Source: Rhodospirillales bacterium (GTDB lineage: Bacteria > Pseudomonadota > Alphaproteobacteria > Acetobacterales > Acetobacteraceae). Taken from it: DNA of 5,652 nucleotides. Below are positions 1 to 5,652 of this stretch, piece after piece (the stretch's first letter is position 1; each line of letters opens with the position of its first letter). A program made the position numbers and the translations under genes. The notes beneath the pieces were generated by a model. It had not been told where the DNA came from. It was given only the letters and a program-made list of their open reading frames with translations, and did not search any database. The DNA lies in assembly GCA_025352915.1 (NCBI GenBank), contig JANXSA010000233.1, positions 1-5,652 of the forward strand, written 5' to 3'.

Positions 1-1
1 G

Positions 2-1569
2 CAATACCGCCGCAACGACATAGCCTTCGCCCGCGGCACCTTCCGCCTGCGCGGCGAAGTCGTCGACGTCTACCCCGCCCATTACGAAGACCGCGCCTGG
101 CGCGTCACCCTGTTCGGCGACGAAATCGAATCCCTCTCGGAATTCGACCCCCTCACCGGCGAAAAAACCGCCACCCTCGAAAACATCACCATCTACGCCA
201 ACAGCCACTACGTAACTCCCCGCCCAACCCTGCAACAGGCCGTCCAGGACATCAAAAAAGAGCTCAAAGACCGCCTCGACCACTTCGTTGCCAACGGCAA
301 ACTCCTCGAAGCCGAACGCCTCCAGCAGAAAACCACTTTCGACATGGAGATGATCGAGACCACCGGCTCCTGCAAATCGATCGAGAACTATTCCCGCTAC
401 CTCTCGGGCCGCAACCCCGGCGAACCCCCGCCCACCCTGTTCGAATACCTGCCCGAAAACGCCCTCCTCATCATCGACGAATCTCACGTCACCGTCCCCC
501 AGATCGGGGGCATGGAACGCGGTGACTATGCCCGCAAATCCATCCTCGCCGATTACGGCTTCCGCCTGCCCTCCTGCATCGACAACCGCCCGCTGAAATT
601 CGCCGAATGGGAACACTTCCGCCCGCAAACCCTGTTCGTCTCCGCCACCCCCGGCCCGTGGGAAATGGAACGCACCGCCGGCGTCTTCGCCGAACAGGTC
701 ATCCGCCCCACCGGCCTGATCGACCCGGTCACCGAAATCCGCCCGGTCGAGCGCCAGGTCGATGACCTGCTGGCCGAAATCCGCATCGTCGCCGGCGCTG
801 GCGCCCGCGTCTTGGTCACCGTGCTGACCAAGCGCATGGCCGAGGACCTCACCGAATACCTCAACGAAAACGGCGTCCGCGTCCGCTACCTGCATTCCGA
901 CGTCGACACCCTCGAACGGATTGAGATCATCCGCGACCTCCGCGTCGGCGTCTTCGATGTCCTGGTTGGCATCAACCTGCTGCGCGAGGGCCTCGACATC
1001 CCCGAATGCGCCCTCGTCGCCATCCTCGATGCCGACAAGGAGGGCTTCCTGCGCAGCCGCACCAGCCTGATCCAAACCATCGGCCGCGCCGCCCGCAACA
1101 TCGACGGCCGCGTCATCCTCTACGCCGACCGCATGACCGACAGCCTGCGTTACGCGATCGAGGAAACCGAACGCCGCCGCAACCGCCAACGCGACTGGAA
1201 CACCGCCCACGGCATCACCCCGCAGGCATCCGCCGCCAGGTCGGCAAAATCCTCGAATCCGTCTTCGAACAGGACTACGTCACCGTCGCCCCAATCGCCA
1301 ACAGCCTCACCACGGACTTCGTCGGCCGCGACCTCAAATCCGCCATCGCCGACATGGAAAAACGCATGCGCGCCGCCGCCGCCGACCTCGAATTTGAAGA
1401 AGCCGCCCGCCTGCGCGACGAAATCAAACGCCTCGAAGCCCTCGACCTCGGCCTCGAACCCCCACCCGCCACCAGCGCCAGCTTGCGCCCCAAAAAAGAC
1501 TACCGACCACAGCCACTTGGGCCAGGGGGCGGGGGGTATGATCCGAAGAAACGAAGGGGGAGGAAATAA
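2..1569 (+). CDS. uvrB: UvrABC system protein B (excinuclease subunit B), 5' partial, apparent frameshift
   Basis: UvrB receives damaged DNA from UvrA, checks the lesion with its cryptic helicase fold and recruits UvrC for incision in nucleotide excision repair (cytoplasm). The window opens inside the gene at about residue 180 of E. coli UvrB (my alignment from memory), so the Walker A loop and the tyrosine-rich beta-hairpin lie upstream. Visible in order: the UvrA-interacting domain 2 (starting [14 protein letters not shown]), DESH box at 476-487, VSATPG at 638-655, [13 protein letters not shown] at 968-1006, QTIGRAARN at 1073-1099, and the C-terminal UVR domain ([17 protein letters not shown] region, about 1330-1452) that binds UvrC. 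The tail is basic (KKRRGRK). The frame starting at base 2 runs to codon 1223-1225. The conserved sequence then resumes in the frame starting at 1228 and ends at TAA 1567-1569, which implies one missing base. Restoring it gives 522 residues in the window. Identification is certain; whether the break is real is not. Confidence 0.98.
1223..1231 (+). other. Apparent -1 frameshift inside uvrB
   Basis: Upstream the conserved UvrB sequence reads ...HGITPQ, ending at codon CAG 1223-1225. Downstream it resumes as [13 protein letters not shown] from ATC at 1228. Only two bases (GC, 1226-1227) lie where one codon is expected; most UvrB proteins have a small residue such as Gly or Ser here (E. coli HGITPQGL), so GGC or AGC missing its first base fits. 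No slippery heptamer is visible, so programmed frameshifting is unlikely. Unshifted, the protein would lose the UVR domain and gain a Ser/Pro/Ala-rich tail ending at TGA 1583-1585. A sequencing or assembly error is the simplest explanation; a true inactivating mutation is the alternative. Confidence 0.85.
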
Positions 1570-1573
1570 GCAC

Positions 1574-1595
1574 GTTCTTTTTTGAAAAAAAGAAC
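1574..1595 (+). terminator. AT-rich hairpin after uvrB stop (possible terminator part)
   Basis: A perfect inverted repeat of 10 bases with a 2-base spacer begins 5 bases after the uvrB TAA. The stem is mostly A-T and is followed by CAAAAAAC, not by a T-tract, so alone it is a poor intrinsic terminator. It more likely acts together with the rest of element A, whose T-tract lies at 1657-1663. Confidence 0.4.
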
Positions 1596-1612
1596 CAAAA
1601 AACTTTTCCCTT

Positions 1613-1635
1613 TGGCACCGGTGCCAGTCGACTGG
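1613..1635. repeat. Two overlapping GC-rich palindromes in core of element A
   Basis: TGGCACCGGTGCCA (1613-1626) and CCAGTCGACTGG (1624-1635) are each perfect palindromes and share the bases CCA. They sit between the A-tract arm and the T-tract arm of element A. Only one of the two can fold at a time, so they form alternative stems. Confidence 0.75.
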
Positions 1636-1661
1636 TCCCAGCCTGGATAAATAAAGTTTTT

Positions 1662-1689
1662 TTCTTCTTTTTGTCCACAAAAAGAAGAA
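1662..1689 (-). terminator. Hairpin directly after SulP gene stop (possible terminator part)
   Basis: Perfect 13-base arms with a 2-base spacer start 3 bases beyond the minus-strand TGA (1693-1695). Read on the minus strand the stem is followed by an A-tract and then CTTTATTTAT, so it lacks the classical U-tract. Its position at the end of the SulP gene and its membership of the repeat element support a role in 3'-end formation, by inference. Confidence 0.45.
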
Positions 1690-1692
1690 TCT

Positions 1693-3378
1693 TCACTGCT
1701 TGATGCTCCTCAGCGCCTCCGCCACGCTGCTCTCATACGCCACATGCGGCGCCCGCACCCCATGGCTTTCCAGCACCCTCTGCACCCCGGGGATGGCGCC
1801 GGCGATATGCACCGCCGCATGGCGCCGCTCGGCCTTGCGGACAAAGCTTTCAATCGTGCTGGCCGCCGTCGAATCCAACAGCGGCACGGCGGAGAAATCC
1901 AGCACGAAGGCTTTCGGCCGCTCCGCCAGGTGGTCCAGCGCAATCGCCACATTGGCCGCCGAGCCGAAGAAGAATGCCCCGGAGATCCGATGCACCACGA
2001 TATCGGGATCGGACGCCATACTGGGATCGTATGGCACGGGGAGCTCGCCCGCGACGTGATCCGCCTGGTCCTCGGCCATCATCGGCACCCCGGTCTGAAC
2101 CTCCACCGCCTGCGCCATCCGATGCAGAAACAGCAGCGTGCCCAACCCGAATCCTACCAGGATGCCTTCGGTCAGGTCGCGGAAAATCACCAGCAGGAAC
2201 GTCGACAGCACCACGACGGCATCGCCCCAGGACGCCCGGATGAGGGCGGCAAACTCCCGCTTCTCGAACATGTTCCACGACACCAGCGCCAGAACCCCGG
2301 CCAACGCAGCGAGCGGGATGTAGGCCGCCAGCGGCGCCGCCACCAACATGAACAGCAACAGGAAAATCGAATGCAGCATGCCGGAAACCGGCCCGCGGGA
2401 CCCCGCCCGCACATTGGTCGCGGTGCGCGCGATCGTTCCGGTAACGCAAAATCCGCCAAACACCGCCGAGGCCATGTTGCCCACCCCCTGGGCCACCAGC
2501 TCGCAGTTGGAACGATGCCGCCGCCCGCTCATGTTGTCCGCCACCACGGCGGATAACAGGCTCTCGATCCCCCCGAGCAGCGCAAACGACAACGCCGCCG
2601 GCATCACCGCCATGATCTTGTCCACCGACAGGCTCGGCAGCACAGGCATCGGCAGCCCATTCGGAATGCCGCCGAACTTGCTGCCGATGGTGGCGATCGG
2701 CAAGTCCAGCAGCCCGCTGGCGCCCGCGGCCAACGCCACGGCAATGAGCATCCCCGGCCAATGCGGCGCAAACCGCCGTACCGCCAGGATGACTGCGATA
2801 GTGCCAAACGACACCGCCACGGCCTGCGGCGTGATGGTATGCCGCACCGCCCAAAGCGCCTGAAGCTTATGCACCAGTTCTCCAGGCTCGCTCTGCATCG
2901 TGAGCCCGAACAACTCGCGCATCTGGCTGGCAAAGATGATCACCGCGATGCCGGCGGTGAATCCGATCGTCACCGGGAACGGGATGTACTTGATGAAGGT
3001 GCCCAATCGCAGGAACCCCACCACCATCAACATCATACCGGACAAGAAGGTCGCCAGGATCAAGCCGTCGATCCCGTGCAGGGTCACGGTGGCCAGCACC
3101 AGCACGATGAAGGCGCCCGCCGGCCCGCCGACCTGGAACCGGCTGCCGCCCAGTGCCGAGACCATGAAGCCGCCGACGATCGCGGTGTACAGCCCGCGAT
3201 CCGGCGACACGCCGCAGGCAATGGCGATCGCCATCGACAGCGGCAACGCCACAATGGCAACTGTCAGGCCGGCAATGGCATCGGCGCGCAGATGGCCGAG
3301 CCCGTAGCCCTCGCGCAGCACGGTCACAAGCTTCGGCGTGAACAGCTCGGTGAAGCTCGGGGCGACGCGATGCGGCAT
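1693..3378 (-). CDS. SulP/SLC26 family anion transporter with STAS domain
   Basis: An inner-membrane secondary transporter of the SulP family, whose bacterial members move sulfate, bicarbonate or C4-dicarboxylates; the substrate cannot be told from sequence alone. The start ATG (3376-3378) is chosen because GAGGAG lies 6 bases upstream and the family-like N-terminus begins there; the frame is open to 3504 but those extra residues are unlike the family. The protein is 561 residues. Hydrophobic segments fill about 33-421 (about 12-14 helices). Family hallmarks are RADAIAGLTVAIVALPLSMA (about 32-51), GGPAGAFIV (84-92), GGIESLLSAVVAD (269-281), NCELVAQGVGN (291-301) and TGTIARTATN (313-322). A cytoplasmic STAS domain covers about 459-555 with LDSTAAS around D502-S503. 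It converges with uvrB and diverges from the solute-binding protein gene. No sulfate-assimilation or carbonic anhydrase gene is in view to suggest the substrate. Confidence 0.95.
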   Translation of the reverse strand: MPHRVAPSFTELFTPKLVTVLREGYGLGHLRADAIAGLTVAIVALPLSMAIAIACGVSPDRGLYTAIVGGFMVSALGGSRFQVGGPAGAFIVLVLATVTLHGIDGLILATFLSGMMLMVVGFLRLGTFIKYIPFPVTIGFTAGIAVIIFASQMRELFGLTMQSEPGELVHKLQALWAVRHTITPQAVAVSFGTIAVILAVRRFAPHWPGMLIAVALAAGASGLLDLPIATIGSKFGGIPNGLPMPVLPSLSVDKIMAVMPAALSFALLGGIESLLSAVVADNMSGRRHRSNCELVAQGVGNMASAVFGGFCVTGTIARTATNVRAGSRGPVSGMLHSIFLLLFMLVAAPLAAYIPLAALAGVLALVSWNMFEKREFAALIRASWGDAVVVLSTFLLVIFRDLTEGILVGFGLGTLLFLHRMAQAVEVQTGVPMMAEDQADHVAGELPVPYDPSMASDPDIVVHRISGAFFFGSAANVAIALDHLAERPKAFVLDFSAVPLLDSTAASTIESFVRKAERRHAAVHIAGAIPGVQRVLESHGVRAPHVAYESSVAEALRSIKQ

Positions 3379-3384
3379 GTCGAT

Positions 3385-3390
3385 CTCCTC
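3385..3390 (-). promoter_or_regulatory. Ribosome binding site of SulP gene
   Basis: The minus strand reads GAGGAG, then 6 bases, then ATG at 3378-3376. This strong Shine-Dalgarno match decides the start and argues against the upstream in-frame ATG at 3504. Confidence 0.8.
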
Positions 3391-3475
3391 GCGCGCCGAA
3401 ACGATCCGCGCGGCGCGGCGCGGCCAGCATGCACCCCCCGGCGACCGGCGCAACAGATGCGGCGTCGATCCGCGA

Positions 3476-3504
3476 TTGACTTCCCCTCCTTCGCACCGGA
3501 CCAT
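3476..3504 (+). promoter_or_regulatory. Candidate sigma-70-like promoter for solute-binding protein gene
   Basis: TTGACT (3476-3481) matches the -35 consensus at five of six positions. At 17-base spacing the -10 would be GACCAT (3499-3504), matching TATAAT at only three of six. It lies about 50 bases before the start codon, a sensible place, but the -10 is weak. Confidence 0.35.
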
Positions 3505-3543
3505 TGCGCAAATGCGGCACCCAGCCGAAATCTGAACAGGAAC

Positions 3544-3550
3544 GAGGAGG
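3544..3550 (+). promoter_or_regulatory. Ribosome binding site of solute-binding protein gene
   Basis: GAGGAGG lies 5 bases before ATG 3556. It supports this start over the in-frame ATG at 3568 and over the long upstream open reading, which is antisense to the SulP gene. Confidence 0.8.
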
Positions 3551-3555
3551 CGGCC

Positions 3556-5484
3556 ATGCAGGACATCATGCGGCGCAGCGCGCTGGCGGGACTGGCGGTG
3601 GCGATGGGGGCCGGGCTGTGGTCCGGTTCGGCCACAGCACAGACCACCTACAAGGAATCACCAGCGCTGGCCGAACAGGTGCGCGCCGGTCGGCTGCCGG
3701 CCGTGGACAAGCGCCTGCCGGAACAGCCGCTGGTGGTGCCCGTGGTGGAACGCGCCGGCGATTACGGCGGCGTCTGGCGCCGCGCCTTCCTCGGCCCTGC
3801 CGATGCCAACAACTATGTCCGCGTGGTCTATGACGGGCTGTTCCGCTTCTCGCCCGATGGCGCCAGCATCGAACCGAAGATCGCCCTGGGCGCCGACCCC
3901 TCGGCCGACTTCAAGACCTGGACCCTGCGGCTGCGCAAAGGCTCGCGCTGGTCTAACGGCGCGCCGTTCACCGCCGACGACATTCTGTTCTGGTACAAGG
4001 ACGTCCTGCTCAACAAGGACCTGACACCCTCGCTGCCGGGCTGGATCCGCAACGCAGACGGCTCGCCGGCGCTGGTGGAGAAAGTGGACGAGACCACCAT
4101 CCGCTTCACCTACGCCGCCCCCGCGACGCTGTTCCTCACCGCCGTGGCCAACCAGGACGGCGCCGACCGCAGCTATGCCATGTTCCTGCCCGGCCACTAC
4201 CTGAAGAAGTTCCACCCTGCCCACGCCGCCAAGGATGATATCGACAAAGCAACGCAGGCCGCCGGCTTCAAGACTTGGACCGAGTTGTTCGCTAACCGCA
4301 ATGCTCCCCCGGAAAACCCGGAGCGCCCGACCATGGCCGCCTGGGCGCCCGCCACCCGTGCCAGCGATCCGGTCTTCACCTTGCGGCGCAACCCGTACTA
4401 TGTCGGCGTCGATCCCGCCGGCAACCAGCTGCCCTATATCGACGAAGTGCGCTTCACCTACTTCGCCGATGTCCAGGCGCTGAACCTGGCCGCCATCGCC
4501 GGCAATTTCGATATGCAGGAACGGCATATCCAGATGACCAACTACCCCGTGCTCAAGGAGCAGGAGCGCACCGGCAAGTATCGCATCATCACCTGGCCGA
4601 CCTTCGGCGGCGCTGACGCCGTCATCGCCTTCAACCAGACCTACAGGGCCGATGCCGAGGTGGGCAAGCTGCTCGCCAACCGCGATTACCGCATCGCGCT
4701 GAGCCACGCCATCAACCGCGACCAGATCAAGGAGTCGGTCTTCCTCGGCCTGGGCGAGGCGCGCCAGGGTGTGCCGGCGCCGTGGCATCCGTACTATCCC
4801 GGGCCGGAATACGCCCAGAAATACACCAGCTTCGACCAGGCCCTGGCCAACAAGCTGCTGGACGGCATCGGGCTGACCCGCAAGGATAGCCAAGGCATCC
4901 GCCTGATGCCCAACGGCAAGCAGGCATCTTTCGAAATTTCCGTTGTGCCCGCCTTCGGCGCCTGGCCGGACGTCGCGCTGCTGGTGTCCAAGGACTGGGA
5001 GGCCGTCGGCATCAAGGCGGTGGTGCAGATCCGCGAACGCGCGCTGCACTTCACCATGCGCGACAACAACGAGCTGATGACCGAGGTCTGGAACGAAGAC
5101 ACCTCGGCCTTTCCTTACACCGGCAACGCCAAGGTCGATCCGCGCAACTCGCCGATCCTGACCACCGGGCCGCTGAACCTCACCTGGCTCAAATCCGGCG
5201 GCAAGGAAGGCGTGGAGCCCTCGCCCGAGTTCAAGCGCATCATGCAGCTGGTCGACACCGCCCGCACCGTCGGGCCGGCCGGGCAGATCGAGGCTGCGAA
5301 AGAACTCTATCGCATCTGGGCCGATAACGTCTACGAAATCGGAACAATCGGGCTGACCCCGATGGTCCAGGGCGTGGTGGTGGCGGGCGCCAAGTTTCGC
5401 AACGTGCCGACCACGCTGGGCAATGACTGGCCGCTGCGCAGCCCGGGCAATGCACGCACGGAGCAGTTCTTCTTTGCGCGCTGA
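3556..5484 (+). CDS. ABC transporter substrate-binding protein, family 5 (DppA/OppA-like)
   Basis: A periplasmic binding protein that captures a solute (peptide, oligosaccharide, opine or nickel in relatives) and delivers it to an ABC permease. It has 642 residues, at the long end for the family. The N-terminus (MRRSALAGLAVAMGAGLWSG, residues 5-24) is a signal peptide with probable cleavage after SATA (residue 28). The RR followed by L three residues on resembles a weak Tat motif. I see no cysteine in the protein, so it is not a lipoprotein. Family 5 hallmarks are LRKGSRWSNGAPFTADDILF (126-145), the FTLRRNPYYVGVDPAGNQLP block (274-293) and NRDYRIALSHAINRDQIKES (375-394). The 'NPYY-GVD-AGNQLPYID' style is common in large alphaproteobacterial members, including sugar- and peptide-binding types, so the ligand is open. 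No permease or ATPase gene is visible, and the gene is followed by hairpins, suggesting a single-gene transcript. Confidence 0.95.
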   Translation: MQDIMRRSALAGLAVAMGAGLWSGSATAQTTYKESPALAEQVRAGRLPAVDKRLPEQPLVVPVVERAGDYGGVWRRAFLGPADANNYVRVVYDGLFRFSPDGASIEPKIALGADPSADFKTWTLRLRKGSRWSNGAPFTADDILFWYKDVLLNKDLTPSLPGWIRNADGSPALVEKVDETTIRFTYAAPATLFLTAVANQDGADRSYAMFLPGHYLKKFHPAHAAKDDIDKATQAAGFKTWTELFANRNAPPENPERPTMAAWAPATRASDPVFTLRRNPYYVGVDPAGNQLPYIDEVRFTYFADVQALNLAAIAGNFDMQERHIQMTNYPVLKEQERTGKYRIITWPTFGGADAVIAFNQTYRADAEVGKLLANRDYRIALSHAINRDQIKESVFLGLGEARQGVPAPWHPYYPGPEYAQKYTSFDQALANKLLDGIGLTRKDSQGIRLMPNGKQASFEISVVPAFGAWPDVALLVSKDWEAVGIKAVVQIRERALHFTMRDNNELMTEVWNEDTSAFPYTGNAKVDPRNSPILTTGPLNLTWLKSGGKEGVEPSPEFKRIMQLVDTARTVGPAGQIEAAKELYRIWADNVYEIGTIGLTPMVQGVVVAGAKFRNVPTTLGNDWPLRSPGNARTEQFFFAR

Positions 5485-5495
5485 GATGACATCCG

Positions 5496-5518
5496 GCGGG
5501 GGGGCTGTATCCCCCCGC
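5496..5518 (+). terminator. G/C-stem hairpin after solute-binding protein gene
   Basis: Arms GCGGGGGG (5496-5503) and CCCCCCGC (5511-5518) form a perfect 8-bp stem with a 7-base loop, 12 bases after the stop codon. It is followed by AAGGAAGGAAGG and then the T-rich start of element B rather than a direct U-tract, so it may be a terminator or an mRNA 3'-end stabiliser. Confidence 0.55.
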
Positions 5519-5533
5519 AAGGAAGGAAGGCAA

Positions 5534-5652
5534 GATTCTTCTTTTTGTGAACAAAAAGAAGCAAAAAAACTTCATCCATTGGCGCCCGGCCTCTCCGGAG
5601 AGGCACGGCGTTTCGTCAAGCGAATGGAGAAAGTTTTTTTGCTTCTTTTTGT
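5534..5652. repeat. Modular palindromic intergenic element, copy B (truncated by window end)
   Basis: A hairpin with arms CTTCTTTTTG and CAAAAAGAAG around TGAA (5538-5547 to 5552-5561 region) is followed by a long inverted repeat. The left arm at 5551-5580 and right arm at 5623-5652 are complementary at 28 of 30 positions, with an A7 tract in the left arm (5563-5569) and a T7 tract in the right (5634-5640). Between them lies a GC-rich core. The left part is the same sequence family as 1647-1691 read on the other strand. The A-tract, stem, T-tract order fits a bidirectional terminator, as in copy A. The right flanking hairpin is cut after CTTTTTGT by the end of the window. Confidence 0.8.
5583..5610. 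repeat. GC-rich palindromic core of element B
   Basis: GCCTCTCCGGAGAGGC (5589-5604) is a perfect 16-base palindrome. CGCC (5583-5586) and GGCG (5607-5610) add four more pairs beyond a 2x2 mismatch. It occupies the same place in element B as the two different palindromes in the core of element A. Confidence 0.75.

Larger units (their letters stand above)
1574..1689. repeat. Modular palindromic intergenic element, copy A
   Basis: This fills the gap between the convergent ends of uvrB and the SulP gene. Its parts, left to right, are: a hairpin with 10-base arms GTTCTTTTTT / AAAAAAGAAC (1574-1583, 1586-1595); an A-tract arm AAAAAACTTT (1597-1606); a GC-rich core with two overlapping perfect palindromes (1613-1626 and 1624-1635); the matching T-tract arm AAAGTTTTTT (1653-1662); and a hairpin with perfect 13-base arms TTCTTCTTTTTGT / ACAAAAAGAAGAA (1662-1674, 1677-1689). 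The complement of 1647-1691 matches 5534-5579 at about 41 of 46 aligned positions, so this is a repeat family. The A-tract, stem, T-tract order on both strands suits a bidirectional terminator, which is an inference. Confidence 0.8.
3379..3555. promoter_or_regulatory. Divergent promoter region between SulP and solute-binding protein genes
   Basis: These 177 bases separate two start codons pointing away from each other, so both promoters must lie here or within the neighbouring genes. The region is GC-rich, with a run of GCGCGGC-type sequence near 3406-3424. A 9-base direct repeat CGATCCGCG occurs at 3402-3410 and 3466-3474. No operator for a known regulator can be named. Confidence 0.7.

Noticed and set aside
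1519..1563. Possible G-quadruplex near the uvrB 3' end
   Set aside because: Only three G-tracts are closely spaced (1519-1521, 1525-1529, 1531-1536); the next is about 19 bases away, and the run is explained by Gly codons of the UvrB tail.
1226..1585. Ser/Pro/Ala-rich C-terminal extension of the uvrB upstream frame as a real novel tail
   Set aside because: The conserved UVR domain is encoded in the neighbouring frame over the same bases, so the tail is the out-of-frame reading after the apparent deletion.
1574..1689. CRISPR-like or tRNA-like structure in the first intergenic region
   Set aside because: The units are palindromic arms around one core, not regularly spaced direct repeats with spacers, and no cloverleaf or CCA end can be drawn.
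3379..3504. Upstream in-frame ATG at 3504 giving a 603-residue SulP protein
   Set aside because: The added residues are not SulP-like, and the ATG at 3378 has a strong GAGGAG ribosome binding site at 6-base spacing.
2761..3555. Long plus-strand open reading continuous with the solute-binding protein gene
   Set aside because: It is antisense to the SulP gene and rich in His/Arg/Gln as expected from a shadow frame; the signal peptide and ribosome binding site place the real start at 3556.
3658..5520. 620-codon minus-strand open frame opposite the solute-binding protein gene
   Set aside because: It mirrors the real gene codon for codon in GC-rich DNA; no recognisable domain or ribosome binding site, and its Val/Gly/Asp-rich composition is that of a shadow frame.

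Overview
The window reads as GC-rich bacterial chromosome. Gene content, codon use and the alphaproteobacterial-looking UvrB tail point to an alphaproteobacterium. The Acetobacteraceae/Rhodospirillales are my best guess, by inference only. It holds three protein genes and two copies of a structured intergenic repeat; no RNA gene, insertion sequence or CRISPR array was seen.

Layout: (1) 2-1569, plus strand: the 3' two-thirds or more of uvrB, the damage-recognition helicase-like subunit of nucleotide excision repair. It is cut by the left edge of the window and interrupted by an apparent one-base deletion near 1226. (2) 1570-1692: a convergent intergenic region almost filled by a palindromic element (copy A). 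(3) 1693-3378, minus strand: a complete SulP/SLC26-type anion transporter with a C-terminal STAS domain. (4) 3379-3555: a divergent promoter region with clear ribosome binding sites at both ends. (5) 3556-5484, plus strand: a complete secreted family-5 (DppA/OppA-like) ABC transporter solute-binding protein. (6) 5485-5652: a G/C-stem hairpin, then a second copy of the element (copy B), cut by the right edge of the window.

The genes do not form one pathway. uvrB is a housekeeping repair gene that converges on the transporter gene. The SulP transporter and the solute-binding protein are divergent and share a 177-bp intergenic region, so they could be co-regulated, but no permease or ATPase gene for the binding protein is visible here. 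The points most worth a second look are the uvrB frameshift and the modular repeat, whose two copies keep A-tract/T-tract arms and CTTCTTTTTG hairpins but carry different GC-rich palindromic cores. They look like bidirectional terminators spread as a repeat family. I found no convincing novel defence or enzymatic system.
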